Shown here one piece after another: positions 23,212 through 31,758 of a stretch of 46,266 nt of DNA. A model generated the notes under the pieces. The model worked only from the letters and a program-made list of their open reading frames with translations. It made no database searches and was not told where the DNA came from. Both the position numbers and the translations under genes were made by a program. The stretch is from the IMG/VR virus record IMGVR_UViG_3300022848_000018, positions 1-46,266 of that record; one strand, given 5' to 3'. Numbering within the stretch: position 1 is the first letter of the stretch; each line of letters opens with the position of its first letter. This DNA comes from a virus.

Positions 23212-23583
23212 ATGACCAAGAAACTAGATGTAGTCTTTACCCCGTTCCTCTTCGTTGAGCACGTGCTACCTAAGGGACTCCTGCCGAATGAGATAGGCGC
23301 TCATGCCTGCTGGTATTACGCCAAATGTGCTCACAAGAATCTGGAGGAACTCGAACAAGGAGCTACTTATGAAGGCGAACTCGATGCACAGAATCATCTC
23401 CCGAATCTGGTCCGTTCTATCTCGCAGCTCTACGCGATACAAGACCCATCGGATATGCTTAGATTCATACCCTGGTGCAGAGCCGAATGCCAACGGCTCG
23501 GATACGCATGGAATCCCGCCGTGGAGAACCCTGGAGCCGTTAGTGAGTACAGACTACCTTCGACTCCTGCAAAGCCCAACTAA
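23212..23583 (+). CDS. Unknown 123-aa protein
   Basis: Mixed alpha/beta with three Cys/His-containing positions (EIGAHACWYYAKCAH; FIPWCRAECQRLGY) that could hold a metal or be incidental. It starts 4 nt after the nuclease stop and sits between the nuclease and the Sak4-type genes. No family recognised. Confidence 0.7.
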   Translation: MTKKLDVVFTPFLFVEHVLPKGLLPNEIGAHACWYYAKCAHKNLEELEQGATYEGELDAQNHLPNLVRSISQLYAIQDPSDMLRFIPWCRAECQRLGYAWNPAVENPGAVSEYRLPSTPAKPN

Positions 23584-23593
23584 GGGGACTCCA

Positions 23594-24010
23594 ATGAGCA
23601 CTCTATCCGATACCCAGAACGAGTTCGAGCACGCACTTGATTCGTTCCTCGGGAACGTCAAGAAAGCGGAGGATCAGCTCCTGAACGAGTTGAATAATCT
23701 CCGCGAGATTCGTATGCACCTCGGCCTTCCGAATCCTGAGTGGTCCATTGATCACCGGGACTACACCGGGCGTAAGACTCCGGAGCCTTCGGCCGCTTAC
23801 GATCCCGAAGAGGACGCAACGGACGACACGGAGAAGAATCAAATGGCCTACGAGCCGATCGACCCCGAGCCGGATGAATCGGTGGACGAAGAGACTTGGG
23901 ACGTGACAGTCGCGCCGAATCCAGAACCGCCAGAGCCACACATTAGTTCTGATGAGGAACTAGCCCATCGGCTTGAAGCCCTTGGAATCAAACCTCGAAA
24001 GGCAGGCTGA
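23594..24010 (+). CDS. Acidic coiled-coil protein (138 aa)
   Basis: The ATG at 23594 is preceded by AAGGGGACTCC (GANTC in the leader). Residues 1-45 are a helix suited to a coiled coil (NEFEHALDSFLGNVKKAEDQLLNELNNLREIR). The rest is highly acidic with Pro (DPEEDATDDTEKN ... DPEPDESVDEETWD), then a short C-terminal helix (SDEELAHRLEALGIK). It may bind the adjacent ATPase or SSB; unproven. Confidence 0.72.
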   Translation: MSTLSDTQNEFEHALDSFLGNVKKAEDQLLNELNNLREIRMHLGLPNPEWSIDHRDYTGRKTPEPSAAYDPEEDATDDTEKNQMAYEPIDPEPDESVDEETWDVTVAPNPEPPEPHISSDEELAHRLEALGIKPRKAG

Positions 24011-24011
24011 C

Positions 24012-25037
24012 ATGGGCCACCTCGATTTCTCTGACGAGACGGGCCTCGTGATTCCTCAGCACCTCCTGCTCATCGGCCAGACTAAAGCCGGTAAGAGTCG
24101 GTACATTGTCGAGGCAGTCAAGGATGGCTACGAATGTATCTTCGTTGACGCCGACAATAGTCTGTCTACGATTCGCGATGAGCTGAAGGACAACAAAGAA
24201 GCTCTCGCCCGACTCCATTACTTCGCCCCGTCCAACATGGAAGTATTCGTCGTCAATCTTCTGAACGAAGGAATCTTCCGCTGGAATGAAACTCGCAACT
24301 CCGTCTACTCAAGGGCCAATGCGGCACCTACTGATCGACTCGCGCAGATCATACCATCGAAGATACCGAGCCGAGTTATCTTAGCGATCGACTCATGGAC
24401 CTCGCTGACCTACTCGATTCTACGCAATAGGGCGGCGGCGCTCAAAGTAGACCTGACTGAGATCGACCGCTACTCCCGCGAGATCTACGGTGGCGCAGGA
24501 TTCCAGACGACGGGCATAGCTCAGGTGATTCAATCACTCAGGCACCATGTCATCGTCTTGGCACACCCAGCTTCATATGAGATTAAGCAGAAACCGAAGG
24601 GAATCGTTGGTCAGATCAACGAGAAGGACATGCGCATCCTTGAGGTCAAGCAGGTGCCGATCTCCACTTCGCTTCCGCATGGACTCACGATCGGTAAATA
24701 CTTCTCTCAGATCGGTAACATGTACGTCAAAGACCCTACGAACCAACGAGTCCTGGACTTCAAGATCGACGCGAATAGGATCGGTGGCGGGACTCCAGGC
24801 GGCATCGGCGACCCGATGAAAGAATACCGGTACTCAAAGTTATTCGGGCTGCCGAAGGTGGACCCAGAAGAATATGACGGTTGGATTCGTTATCTTACCG
24901 CCGAAGAACTCGCTGAGGAAACTGCGGCTAAGGCAGCAGGTAAGCCAGCGAGCAAAGTGATTCAGCGGCCACAAGTCGTGGCGGGCGGATTGGTTACGGC
25001 CAACAAACCGACAACCGAATCAGCCACTGCCAAGTAA
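24012..25037 (+). CDS. Sak4-type RecA-like ATPase (recombination)
   Basis: 341 aa from the ATG at 24012, one base after the previous stop; an in-frame ATG at 23973 is unlikely. Walker A LIGQTKAGKSR (20-30), then a beta strand with ECIFVDAD, and Walker B RVILAIDSW (Asp127). The sequence continues with a HVIVLAHPASYEIK strand and Gly-rich RIGGGTPGGIGD loop. Phage Sak4 proteins promote single-strand annealing and usually lie next to an SSB, as seems to be the case here. The C-terminal 40 residues are Ala/Lys/Thr-rich. Confidence 0.78.
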   Translation: MGHLDFSDETGLVIPQHLLLIGQTKAGKSRYIVEAVKDGYECIFVDADNSLSTIRDELKDNKEALARLHYFAPSNMEVFVVNLLNEGIFRWNETRNSVYSRANAAPTDRLAQIIPSKIPSRVILAIDSWTSLTYSILRNRAAALKVDLTEIDRYSREIYGGAGFQTTGIAQVIQSLRHHVIVLAHPASYEIKQKPKGIVGQINEKDMRILEVKQVPISTSLPHGLTIGKYFSQIGNMYVKDPTNQRVLDFKIDANRIGGGTPGGIGDPMKEYRYSKLFGLPKVDPEEYDGWIRYLTAEELAEETAAKAAGKPASKVIQRPQVVAGGLVTANKPTTESATAK

Positions 25038-25055
25038 CGGCGGCCGCTGTCTATT

Positions 25056-25083
25056 CGCTACCAGACCAGGATCTATGGTAGCG
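25056..25083 (+). promoter_or_regulatory. Leader hairpin before the probable SSB gene
   Basis: A perfect 8-bp stem CGCTACCA/TGGTAGCG with a 12-nt loop is followed by an A-rich unstructured stretch (about 25095-25140) and then the ATG at 25143 with no clear Shine-Dalgarno. An A-rich leader can drive strong translation without SD. The hairpin may stabilise the message or weaken read-through from upstream. Confidence 0.5.
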
Positions 25084-25142
25084 TCTCAGAATCGATCCAT
25101 CAAAACTGAAAACTAGAAAACAAACAGAAAGCAAACAGTACC

Positions 25143-25661
25143 ATGCCTGAAGAAATGGAAAATGAAGTCGGATTCTTTTCGCTCTCCGAACTCGCCTCGA
25201 TGGATACAACGGCGTTGCCGGCTCTTACGAGTCTCATCCCGGCAGCCGGCGTTTACTTCATGCGCGGTGAGGACGTCAAGGGCGGCGAGAATCAAAGCCA
25301 AGATGAATCCAAGCCGAACCTGTTCTACTTCAACTTCGTCGGTGAGATTCTCGAAGCTAAGCTCGTCGACAAGTCGATCGACCCGGAGACTCTGGTCGGC
25401 CGGAAGCTGACGGACAACTTCACCCTCTGGCCGAATCAGTTCAAGGAACTACTCGGCCTTCTGAAGGGTCGCTACAAGACCGTTGGGCTAGTCTACGACG
25501 GCCCGCGACTCGGTGGTGTTGACGGACAGGAGCCTGGGTGGCTTGATAATTGGGTGGGTCATGAATACCACGTCAAGATCAGCCACTACACGGACAAGGG
25601 TGGCAATGTGCGGGCACGATTCACGTACATGAAGCCCCAGAACGACGAAGCCGGCGAGTAA
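25143..25661 (+). CDS. Putative single-stranded DNA-binding protein (172 aa)
   Basis: Beta-rich and likely OB-fold-like: LFYFNFVGEILEAKLVDKS, GRKLTDNFTLW, YKTVGLVYDGPRLG, and HEYHVKISHYTDKGGNVRARFTYMKP. It sits right after the Sak4 gene, has its own A-rich leader, and is followed by a strong intrinsic terminator, as expected for an abundantly made SSB. The C-terminus is DEAGE, only weakly acidic. The call rests on context and fold pattern. Confidence 0.55.
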   Translation: MPEEMENEVGFFSLSELASMDTTALPALTSLIPAAGVYFMRGEDVKGGENQSQDESKPNLFYFNFVGEILEAKLVDKSIDPETLVGRKLTDNFTLWPNQFKELLGLLKGRYKTVGLVYDGPRLGGVDGQEPGWLDNWVGHEYHVKISHYTDKGGNVRARFTYMKPQNDEAGE

Positions 25662-25676
25662 TCGAAGGTCAAACTT

Positions 25677-25710
25677 GGCGGGGAATCTAAGGCGGTTCCC
25701 CGCCCTTTTT
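25677..25710 (+). terminator. Intrinsic terminator after the SSB-like gene
   Basis: A 9-bp GC-rich stem GGCGGGGAA/TTCCCCGCC (25677-25685 and 25696-25704) with a 10-nt loop, then CTTTTT (25705-25710). It separates the recombination genes from the polymerase group; some read-through presumably feeds the genes downstream, since no promoter is obvious. Confidence 0.92.
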
Positions 25711-25723
25711 CGAGGATAAGGCT

Positions 25724-26155
25724 ATGACGACTGGGATTCAGTGGGTCGATAAAAGCGATTTGCACTGGCAGGGAAAGGCCCCGCTCTGGGGTGACATGAC
25801 TGTGCCAGTGCTAATGATTCATTACGCTGACTTCTACCCTCACTGGTGTGGATATATTAAACACCCGCGCGATGGACTCCCGCCACAGGATCGTCGTCGA
25901 GCCTACGAGAAATTCACTACGGAATCAATTACCTTCTTCGGCTCAAGCGGCCCGGTGATAAGCCTGATGGCCTGGAATCTAGCCGGCGAACTTACCACGC
26001 CGCACCCTCAGGCGCTTGGCTGGTACTGGCTTGGATTCGACCTACCTGAAGGGATAGACCGAGATGTCGCGGAGATCCGACTTGAAGCTTTCGCCCGATC
26101 TTTTTACAAGGGATTCTACGCAGACAAGACAGGTACGGAGTCAGAAGATGAGTAG
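25724..26155 (+). CDS. Unknown 143-aa protein
   Basis: Trp/His/Tyr-rich in its first half (MIHYADFYPHWCGYIKHPRDGLPPQDRRRAYEKF) and mixed alpha/beta overall (ITFFGSSGPVISLMAWNLAGEL; YWLGFDLPEGIDRDVAEIRLEAFARSFY). The SD is GAGGATAAGG. Its end overlaps the next gene by 8 nt. Not recognised. Confidence 0.72.
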   Translation: MTTGIQWVDKSDLHWQGKAPLWGDMTVPVLMIHYADFYPHWCGYIKHPRDGLPPQDRRRAYEKFTTESITFFGSSGPVISLMAWNLAGELTTPHPQALGWYWLGFDLPEGIDRDVAEIRLEAFARSFYKGFYADKTGTESEDE

Positions 26156-26579
26156 CACAAACTATACTGTGATGTATACGCAAGGCCTTCTGGAGTCCGG
26201 GGGCCGTGATACTATTCGGTACCGAGATACTGGAATCAGGCTGTCAGATCGCACCGGCACCGACTGGTACATACTGGTACGGCAGGGACTCAAGCCTGGT
26301 AAAACCGTACTACTTGTTAACGTATCAAAGCCTACGGAGCGATTGGTCGAGAAGGGCCGGATTCTGCCAGAAGGCTGGAGATATGAGGGCACTAAGACCC
26401 GCAACCAGATCGAAGCGCATGGCGAGTTCCCGCGTAGGTTCGCAGCTGGACTACCTTATCGTAATTGGATAGCCTACGAATCTGATATGATTTCTATCCA
26501 GGGACACAGTTACGATATGCTCCGTGAGTGTAACAAGGTTGTGAAGAATATTATCAAAAAGATCGAGGCGAAGAAATGA
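26148..26579 (+). CDS. Unknown 143-aa protein, upstream of DNA polymerase
   Basis: The ATG at 26148 overlaps the preceding gene, and its end overlaps the polymerase start (ATGA). Beta strands (DTGIRLSDRTGTDWYILVRQGLKPGKTVLLVNVS) are followed by basic helices (NKVVKNIIKKIEAKK). Tight coupling with the polymerase suggests a polymerase accessory role, without motif support. Confidence 0.7.
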   Translation: MSSTNYTVMYTQGLLESGGRDTIRYRDTGIRLSDRTGTDWYILVRQGLKPGKTVLLVNVSKPTERLVEKGRILPEGWRYEGTKTRNQIEAHGEFPRRFAAGLPYRNWIAYESDMISIQGHSYDMLRECNKVVKNIIKKIEAKK

Positions 26580-29359
26580 GTGAGAAGCACATCCTTGTTT
26601 TTGAGGATAAGCTTGGAATCACGGATGGCTACCAGCACGCCTGGGCTTCTCTGCTCCAACGCGCCAAGTTGGCTACGACCTCGATTCGTCGCATCAATCT
26701 GCACCGGAGTGAACTTCGCTCCAAGCCGGTCTTAGTTCGCAAGGGGAATCGGAAGCAACCCGGCTTCAATGCGGATCTGCTACCTGAGGTGACTCACTGG
26801 TTCGAGGAACATCTCCATCGTTTTACACCTGCCGCCTGCCTCATAATGGACCCGGCGCTGTTCGGACTCGTCGAGATCGACTGGAAGTCCGCGACCACGG
26901 ATAACCTTCGAGGCGGAGTCTATGACTATGAAACTTCCAGGGGGTATAAAGTTAAGATCGTTATCACGACTCCAATGTCGGCAGTCAATCGGCGCATGGA
27001 CCCGAAAGAGATTGCGATGCTGAATCAGGGAGCTTACAGCAAATCCGAATGGCAGGAGCTACAAGATCACCGTGAGAGTCTCGATGCCGCAGCCGCTGCC
27101 GAAGCCGAGGCTAATGGCGAGGTCAATGATAAAGACGATCATGACCGTGACGAGTCAGCGTTCTTCCTCCCACCATATAAGATTCCATATGGTAGGTTCG
27201 TGCTTAGTGTTGACCTGAATCGCTTACGCCGGGTACTGAACGGAGTCTCTAAGCCTCAGCCAAAGTTTGAATATACCTTAGTTGATAACGAACTCGTGGC
27301 CGACCATGCGAAGAAGATTCTATCGAAGTGCTCTTTAGTTGCCTCGGATGTGGAAACGAATCCATTGTTCCGTGGGAAAGGTACGTTACCGATGGCGCAT
27401 CTGACTTGCGTCGGATACTCAGGACTCACAGAACATGGCGAAGCCCAGTCATTCCTGTTCCCTATCATGCGTGGTAAGTCTGCTCACTCTGGCCTGCACG
27501 ATGTGGCTGAGTATGGGATTCGAACCATGGCCGATATCAATGCTAATGCCAAGCTTCGATTCACATTCCAAAATGGTGCTTACGATTTATCTTACCTCGC
27601 CCGTGATGGAATGCCTGTGCATAATTACGCATACGATTCCATGACGATGTTCTGGTCCTTCTGGCCAGAGCTTCCGAAGCGTTTGGAGTTCATCACTTCG
27701 ATTCTTAGCGACCGCTACCAATACTGGAAAGGCGGTATCAAGTCAGATAACATCTACGAATACTGGTACTACTGCGGAGAGGATTGTTACACGACTCTAT
27801 GCAATACCCTGACGCTGGCTGAGATGCTGAGTCAAAACGAACGTGCTCGTCGGAATTTCTTCTATGCCCATGCCCGTGTTGGAATCGGCTGGTCAATGTC
27901 AATGCGTGGCATTGCTGCCAACGAAGATACACTCATTGGCCCCGGCGGGCATAAGGAAAAATTAGATCAACTCACGGCTGAGGCCGAGGTTAAACTCAAG
28001 TATCTCGTAGCCGATGACTCATTCAACGTGAACAGCCCGAAGCAGAAGAAGCATCTACTCTACACCCTGCTTGGGGCCAGACCAAGGAATGCGAAAGGTC
28101 GTTATGTCAAACGAATCGATGAGGCATCGACAGGCGCAGTTGTCCTCCGTGCTCTCCGCAATGAACATCCCATCTTCCGTCGAATCATCGCCGCAATGCA
28201 AGCTGTGCAAGAGCCTTCCAAGCAGCTGTCTAATGTGGTTGGAATCAAGCGACGCCCCATGCCCGCCGGGCGATCTCGGATGTTTACTTCATACGACGGT
28301 GTCGGCACTACCACCACCCGATTCTCGTCCCGTCAAAGTCCGTTCTACGATGGGGGAAACGTCCAGAATCTACGCGGCACTTACCGAGATTGGCTCGAAG
28401 CAGATGATGACTCAGTCCTACTCGACATCGACTTCTCTGCCGCTGACGATGTATATGTATCCTTCGAGTCAGGTGATCAAAAGAAGATTGAGTTATTCCG
28501 CACCGGCTTGGATTCTCACGCGATGAACGCAACTATGTTCTTCGATAACTGGAATTACGAAGATGTTATCAAGGGCAAAGACGAGAAAGACCCCCGAGTC
28601 GTTCATCCTATCCGAGGGATTCGACAGATCACCAAGAAACTATGCCACGGTTGTAACTACTTAATGGCGGCTATGACTCTACTTATGACTGCCGGTCGTG
28701 ACGCAATCGTAGCGGCGGCTAAGGAATTGGGCAACGAGAATGCAGGCGCTTGGACTCAAGACGAGTTAGTGGACTTCTGCGTTCACATGGAAGAGAAGTA
28801 CCGTGCCCACTATGATCGATTCAAACGGCATGGCGGCTGGTACGATGATATCACAAAAGAACTCACAGCCGATGGTGGCGTAACGACTTGCTTCTGGTAT
28901 TACCAACGATTCCTTGGCGACCCACGCAGCGATGATGTGCTTCGCGCCGCCGCTGCAACCTTCGGGCAAGCCTCAACCGCAGGTAGAATCAATGACGCGA
29001 TCATGGAAATGGATATGGGATTTATTAGACCCACCTTTCGGGACGGCCCGAATCCCGACGCAGACGACGAACCACAAACGATTGGCCGCGCAGAATATGG
29101 AATCAGCCTTCGATTGCAGACCCACGACTCGCTTACTTTCAACGTCAACTACCGCCACCCGCGCTGGTTGGCCGGCTGTGAGAGAATTATCCACTGTATG
29201 TCCCGTCCCTCACTCATACGCAATAAAAGCACAGGAACCCTCGAGACCTTCGTTGTCCGCATTGAGTCAGAAGTGGGAAAAGCCTGGGGCAAGAAAATGC
29301 TGGGCTGGGATAACTCGATTGAAACCCTTGAAGAAGTGGTGATTCGGGCAACGTCGTAA
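26576..29359 (+). CDS. polA: Family A DNA polymerase with 3'-5' exonuclease and unusual active-site residues
   Basis: 927 aa, the replicative polymerase. An N-terminal extension of about 240 aa, including an acidic linker, precedes the 3'-5' exonuclease domain (Asp258-x-Glu260 in SDVETNP, QNGAYDLSYL, CGEDCYT). Polymerase motif A is DIDFSAADDV (617-626): the catalytic Asp is 619, and Asp624 takes the place of the usual Glu of DYSQIELR. Motif B is RQITKKLCHGCNY (683-695) with Arg683, Lys687, Tyr695 conserved and His691 where E. coli Phe762 or T7 Tyr526 would stand. Motif C is HDS (850-852) instead of HDE. It is coupled by ATGA to its upstream gene. Confidence 0.92.
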   Translation: MSEKHILVFEDKLGITDGYQHAWASLLQRAKLATTSIRRINLHRSELRSKPVLVRKGNRKQPGFNADLLPEVTHWFEEHLHRFTPAACLIMDPALFGLVEIDWKSATTDNLRGGVYDYETSRGYKVKIVITTPMSAVNRRMDPKEIAMLNQGAYSKSEWQELQDHRESLDAAAAAEAEANGEVNDKDDHDRDESAFFLPPYKIPYGRFVLSVDLNRLRRVLNGVSKPQPKFEYTLVDNELVADHAKKILSKCSLVASDVETNPLFRGKGTLPMAHLTCVGYSGLTEHGEAQSFLFPIMRGKSAHSGLHDVAEYGIRTMADINANAKLRFTFQNGAYDLSYLARDGMPVHNYAYDSMTMFWSFWPELPKRLEFITSILSDRYQYWKGGIKSDNIYEYWYYCGEDCYTTLCNTLTLAEMLSQNERARRNFFYAHARVGIGWSMSMRGIAANEDTLIGPGGHKEKLDQLTAEAEVKLKYLVADDSFNVNSPKQKKHLLYTLLGARPRNAKGRYVKRIDEASTGAVVLRALRNEHPIFRRIIAAMQAVQEPSKQLSNVVGIKRRPMPAGRSRMFTSYDGVGTTTTRFSSRQSPFYDGGNVQNLRGTYRDWLEADDDSVLLDIDFSAADDVYVSFESGDQKKIELFRTGLDSHAMNATMFFDNWNYEDVIKGKDEKDPRVVHPIRGIRQITKKLCHGCNYLMAAMTLLMTAGRDAIVAAAKELGNENAGAWTQDELVDFCVHMEEKYRAHYDRFKRHGGWYDDITKELTADGGVTTCFWYYQRFLGDPRSDDVLRAAAATFGQASTAGRINDAIMEMDMGFIRPTFRDGPNPDADDEPQTIGRAEYGISLRLQTHDSLTFNVNYRHPRWLAGCERIIHCMSRPSLIRNKSTGTLETFVVRIESEVGKAWGKKMLGWDNSIETLEEVVIRATS

Positions 29360-29386
29360 AAATTCCTGTAGCGGAAATATCCTGCT

Positions 29387-29402
29387 TGGTATAACCTTAA
29401 AC
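29387..29402 (+). promoter_or_regulatory. Candidate promoter for the 74-aa gene
   Basis: TTGGTATAAC (TATAAC at 29390-29395 with TG one base before the hexamer) repeats the extended -10 design of the early promoter at 12505-12513. It lies 60 nt upstream of a small gene bounded by a hairpin on its far side. No good -35 seen. Confidence 0.45.
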
Positions 29403-29455
29403 TTGTCAGCACCCCGCTGGTGTACTCGCAACCCAAATGAAGAGAGATTCATATC

Positions 29456-29680
29456 ATGCCCCAGGGTCTTACCCAGGATAAAGTCGGACTCACCGTCTAT
29501 GGTGACTACGCACAGACCACCGCTGGCGCCGCGATCGACGAACTGGTCGCGTTGCTCACACCGGATGCCACCTCGACTCAGCGCGGCTTTCTCGACGAGA
29601 TGTCGCCGGCGGCTCAGGTTCAGCTTCTCAAAGAACTTGAAGCCATGAAGGCGGTCGTGACTCTGTTCGCAGCGCCTTAA
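29456..29680 (+). CDS. Unknown 74-aa protein in its own transcription unit
   Basis: The ATG has an AAGAGAGATTC leader. The protein has a short beta start (GLTQDKVGLTVYGDY) and helices (AAIDELVALLTP; PAAQVQLLKELEAMKAVVTLF). It is flanked by a candidate promoter and a strong hairpin, suggesting separate control. Not recognised. Confidence 0.72.
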   Translation: MPQGLTQDKVGLTVYGDYAQTTAGAAIDELVALLTPDATSTQRGFLDEMSPAAQVQLLKELEAMKAVVTLFAAP

Positions 29681-29718
29681 TCTACTTCTCCAGGCTGAGC
29701 GCATCGGCCTGGTCAAGA

Positions 29719-29760
29719 GGGACGGAATCTTCGACCCCCTCCCCCTGTGGATTCCGTCCC
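29719..29760 (+). terminator. Stem-loop between the 74-aa gene and the kinase-like gene
   Basis: A perfect 11-bp stem GGGACGGAATC/GATTCCGTCCC (29719-29729 and 29750-29760) with a 20-nt C-rich loop. The T-tract afterward is poor (ACCTTCTTCG), so termination may be partial. Each arm contains a GANTC word. Confidence 0.55.
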
Positions 29761-29796
29761 ACCTTCTTCGCCCCCATAAAAACAAGAGTCGCCACC

Positions 29797-30369
29797 ATGA
29801 TTCATTGGATTCTATTTAACGGCGCCGCCCAGACCGGCAAGAACACCGCGATGGATTTCCTGGCTAAGGATATTGAAGTTTTCCCGCCGAAGGATTTGAT
29901 TATACCTTGTATTGTCAAGGAGTCAGTCCATCGAGTCGTGGCCGATTCTATTCACATGGCTCTAGCTCCTGACCTTAGCTATGCTACGTTCAAGGACACC
30001 CATTTCTTCGGACTCAGTGGGCGGCAATGGGTTATCCAGATCATCGAGCGCGGTTATCGAGATCAGCGCAGGGAGATTCTTATTGATCTTCTACTGATTC
30101 GTTTACAAACATTGATAGATAATTGCAAGCGATCTGAAACGCCGTTGATCGTAATGATCGAATCATGCGGATTCCAGTATGAGTATGAATACCTCTTGCA
30201 GCGCGACATTCATTCTGTAACCGAATCAGTTACGCTAGTCACTATGCAGCGCGAGGGTTATACCTTCGAAGGCGACAGCCGCGAGGACCTGAGTCATATT
30301 GCCGACTACGTGCTCAAGAAACCATCCGAGATTCTAGTGGTTCGCCAAGACATATTGAAGCTCATCTGA
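29797..30369 (+). CDS. Putative deoxynucleoside monophosphate kinase-like P-loop protein
   Basis: 190 aa. The start FNGAAQTGKNTAMDFL (7-22) is a P-loop of the type seen in phage dNMP kinases. A following segment (HFFGLSGRQWVIQIIERGYRDQRREILIDLLLIRLQTLI) resembles the helical lid/NMP-binding region, and PLIVMIESCGFQYEYEYLL a Walker-B-like strand. It would supply dNDPs for DNA synthesis, near the polymerase gene. Substrate not determined. Confidence 0.62.
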   Translation: MIHWILFNGAAQTGKNTAMDFLAKDIEVFPPKDLIIPCIVKESVHRVVADSIHMALAPDLSYATFKDTHFFGLSGRQWVIQIIERGYRDQRREILIDLLLIRLQTLIDNCKRSETPLIVMIESCGFQYEYEYLLQRDIHSVTESVTLVTMQREGYTFEGDSREDLSHIADYVLKKPSEILVVRQDILKLI

Positions 30370-30402
30370 TTTCTCATCTCCGACTCTGGACCGGCACAGA
30401 GC

Positions 30403-31758
30403 ATGTTCTATAATACAAACGATAGATGGGTTAAACTCGTGCTTGATACTAAGTACGAGGATTCTGCTATAGCTCTGCGAGAATACTTACAGCTTGTAGA
30501 CCACAGCGAATCACCTAGAGAATATCACCTATGGAGTTTCATCAGCTTAGTCTCTGCGTCACTCAGGCGCAGGTGCTGGGCATCGCTGGGTAACGTCGGC
30601 TTAGTGCTCCCGAATCAATTCATAGTTCTCGTCGGCCCGCCTGCTACCCGTAAAAGCTCGGCGCTTAGTATGGCCCAGAAATTCCATTGGGCTGCTAACG
30701 TACGACTCGGACCCGGCGATACCTCTGGGCAACGACATGGCTTGATGGTTGCCTTCCAGGGTTCCTATCGGACTCAATCGCCCAAGCGTGTCAGTGGGCT
30801 AATGGCTGTGCCTAAGAGTCTAGACGACTTAGCCGCAACTGATACAGACGAGATTGACCAGGCGCTAGAATCAGACAACCGCAACCACGATTTATACTTA
30901 GTCTCGAAAGAACTCAGCCGTCTGCTGACGAATCAAGACCGAGGCATGATCGATTTTTTGACAGATATTTGGGATGGAGAATCAATTGACTACCAAACTA
31001 AGTATGGCAATGTTAAGATCAAGCGTCCTTCGCTTAATCTCATCGGGGCCACAACCCCTACGAGTCTTGCTGGTAGTCTACCGCGGGGAGCCTCTGATCA
31101 TGGGATTCTATCCCGAATCATATTCGTCTACGCGGCGGCGCAATATCAGAATCTCGCTAGGCCCAAATCGCCAGGTGCGCGTGAGCATGAATTGCAAGAG
31201 CGAATCGTCGGACGATTCAATCGCATTACCGAATACGAAGGGGCCTTTCGAGAGTCCGTAGAGGCGGCTGAGTTGTATGACTCGCTCTATGAATACAAGC
31301 CACATATTAGTGACTCACGATTCAACGGCTACGCAGGCCGTCGGGCAATCCATCTGCGCAAGCTAATGGTCGCGCTTGCCGCTGCACGCAATGACTCAAG
31401 CCAGAAAATAATAAAGACGGATGTGATGCTCGCGCATGACCTGCTTGTGGCTACCGAGGACTCAATGGGTCAAGCCCTGTTTGCGCTCGGCAGTTCGCAG
31501 CTGCACTTAGGTAAGTACCTGATGCTGGAATACATGCGTTCTGAGGGAACAGCGAGTCTGGATGATCTATACCGAGTAGCGCAGAGTGAACTTCGACGTG
31601 CCGATATTAAAATGGCAATCGAAGAACTCTGCTCTACCGGAATCATAGCACCAATCAGTGGGAATCTGTACGCTCTGACCGAGGTCACTCGCCAGACGAA
31701 GGGCCGCTCATCATCTCAATCCGGCGAGCAAGCCCCTGGTACCCCGGAGTCCTCATAG
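30403..31758 (+). CDS. DUF3987-type replicative helicase/ATPase
   Basis: 451 aa. The P-loop is LVGPPATRKSS (76-86), with Arg83 replacing the usual Gly before the Lys. A typical DUF3987 series follows: YLVSKELSRLL, a TDIWDGESIDYQTKYGNVKIKRPSLNLIGATTPTSL stretch, and an ILSRIIFVYA arginine-finger region. The C-terminal 60 residues form a winged-helix-like segment (ASLDDLYRVAQSELRRADIKMAIEELCSTGIIAP). I see no primase domain. It is the last plus-strand gene; its final 74 nt overlap the convergent virion gene. Confidence 0.75.
   Translation: MFYNTNDRWVKLVLDTKYEDSAIALREYLQLVDHSESPREYHLWSFISLVSASLRRRCWASLGNVGLVLPNQFIVLVGPPATRKSSALSMAQKFHWAANVRLGPGDTSGQRHGLMVAFQGSYRTQSPKRVSGLMAVPKSLDDLAATDTDEIDQALESDNRNHDLYLVSKELSRLLTNQDRGMIDFLTDIWDGESIDYQTKYGNVKIKRPSLNLIGATTPTSLAGSLPRGASDHGILSRIIFVYAAAQYQNLARPKSPGAREHELQERIVGRFNRITEYEGAFRESVEAAELYDSLYEYKPHISDSRFNGYAGRRAIHLRKLMVALAAARNDSSQKIIKTDVMLAHDLLVATEDSMGQALFALGSSQLHLGKYLMLEYMRSEGTASLDDLYRVAQSELRRADIKMAIEELCSTGIIAPISGNLYALTEVTRQTKGRSSSQSGEQAPGTPESS

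Noticed and set aside
26576-29359. Unusual polymerase as a DpoZ-type enzyme using 2-aminoadenine
   Set aside because: No PurZ-like or MazZ-like gene is visible, and the changes are in other positions, so there is no support for a Z-genome.
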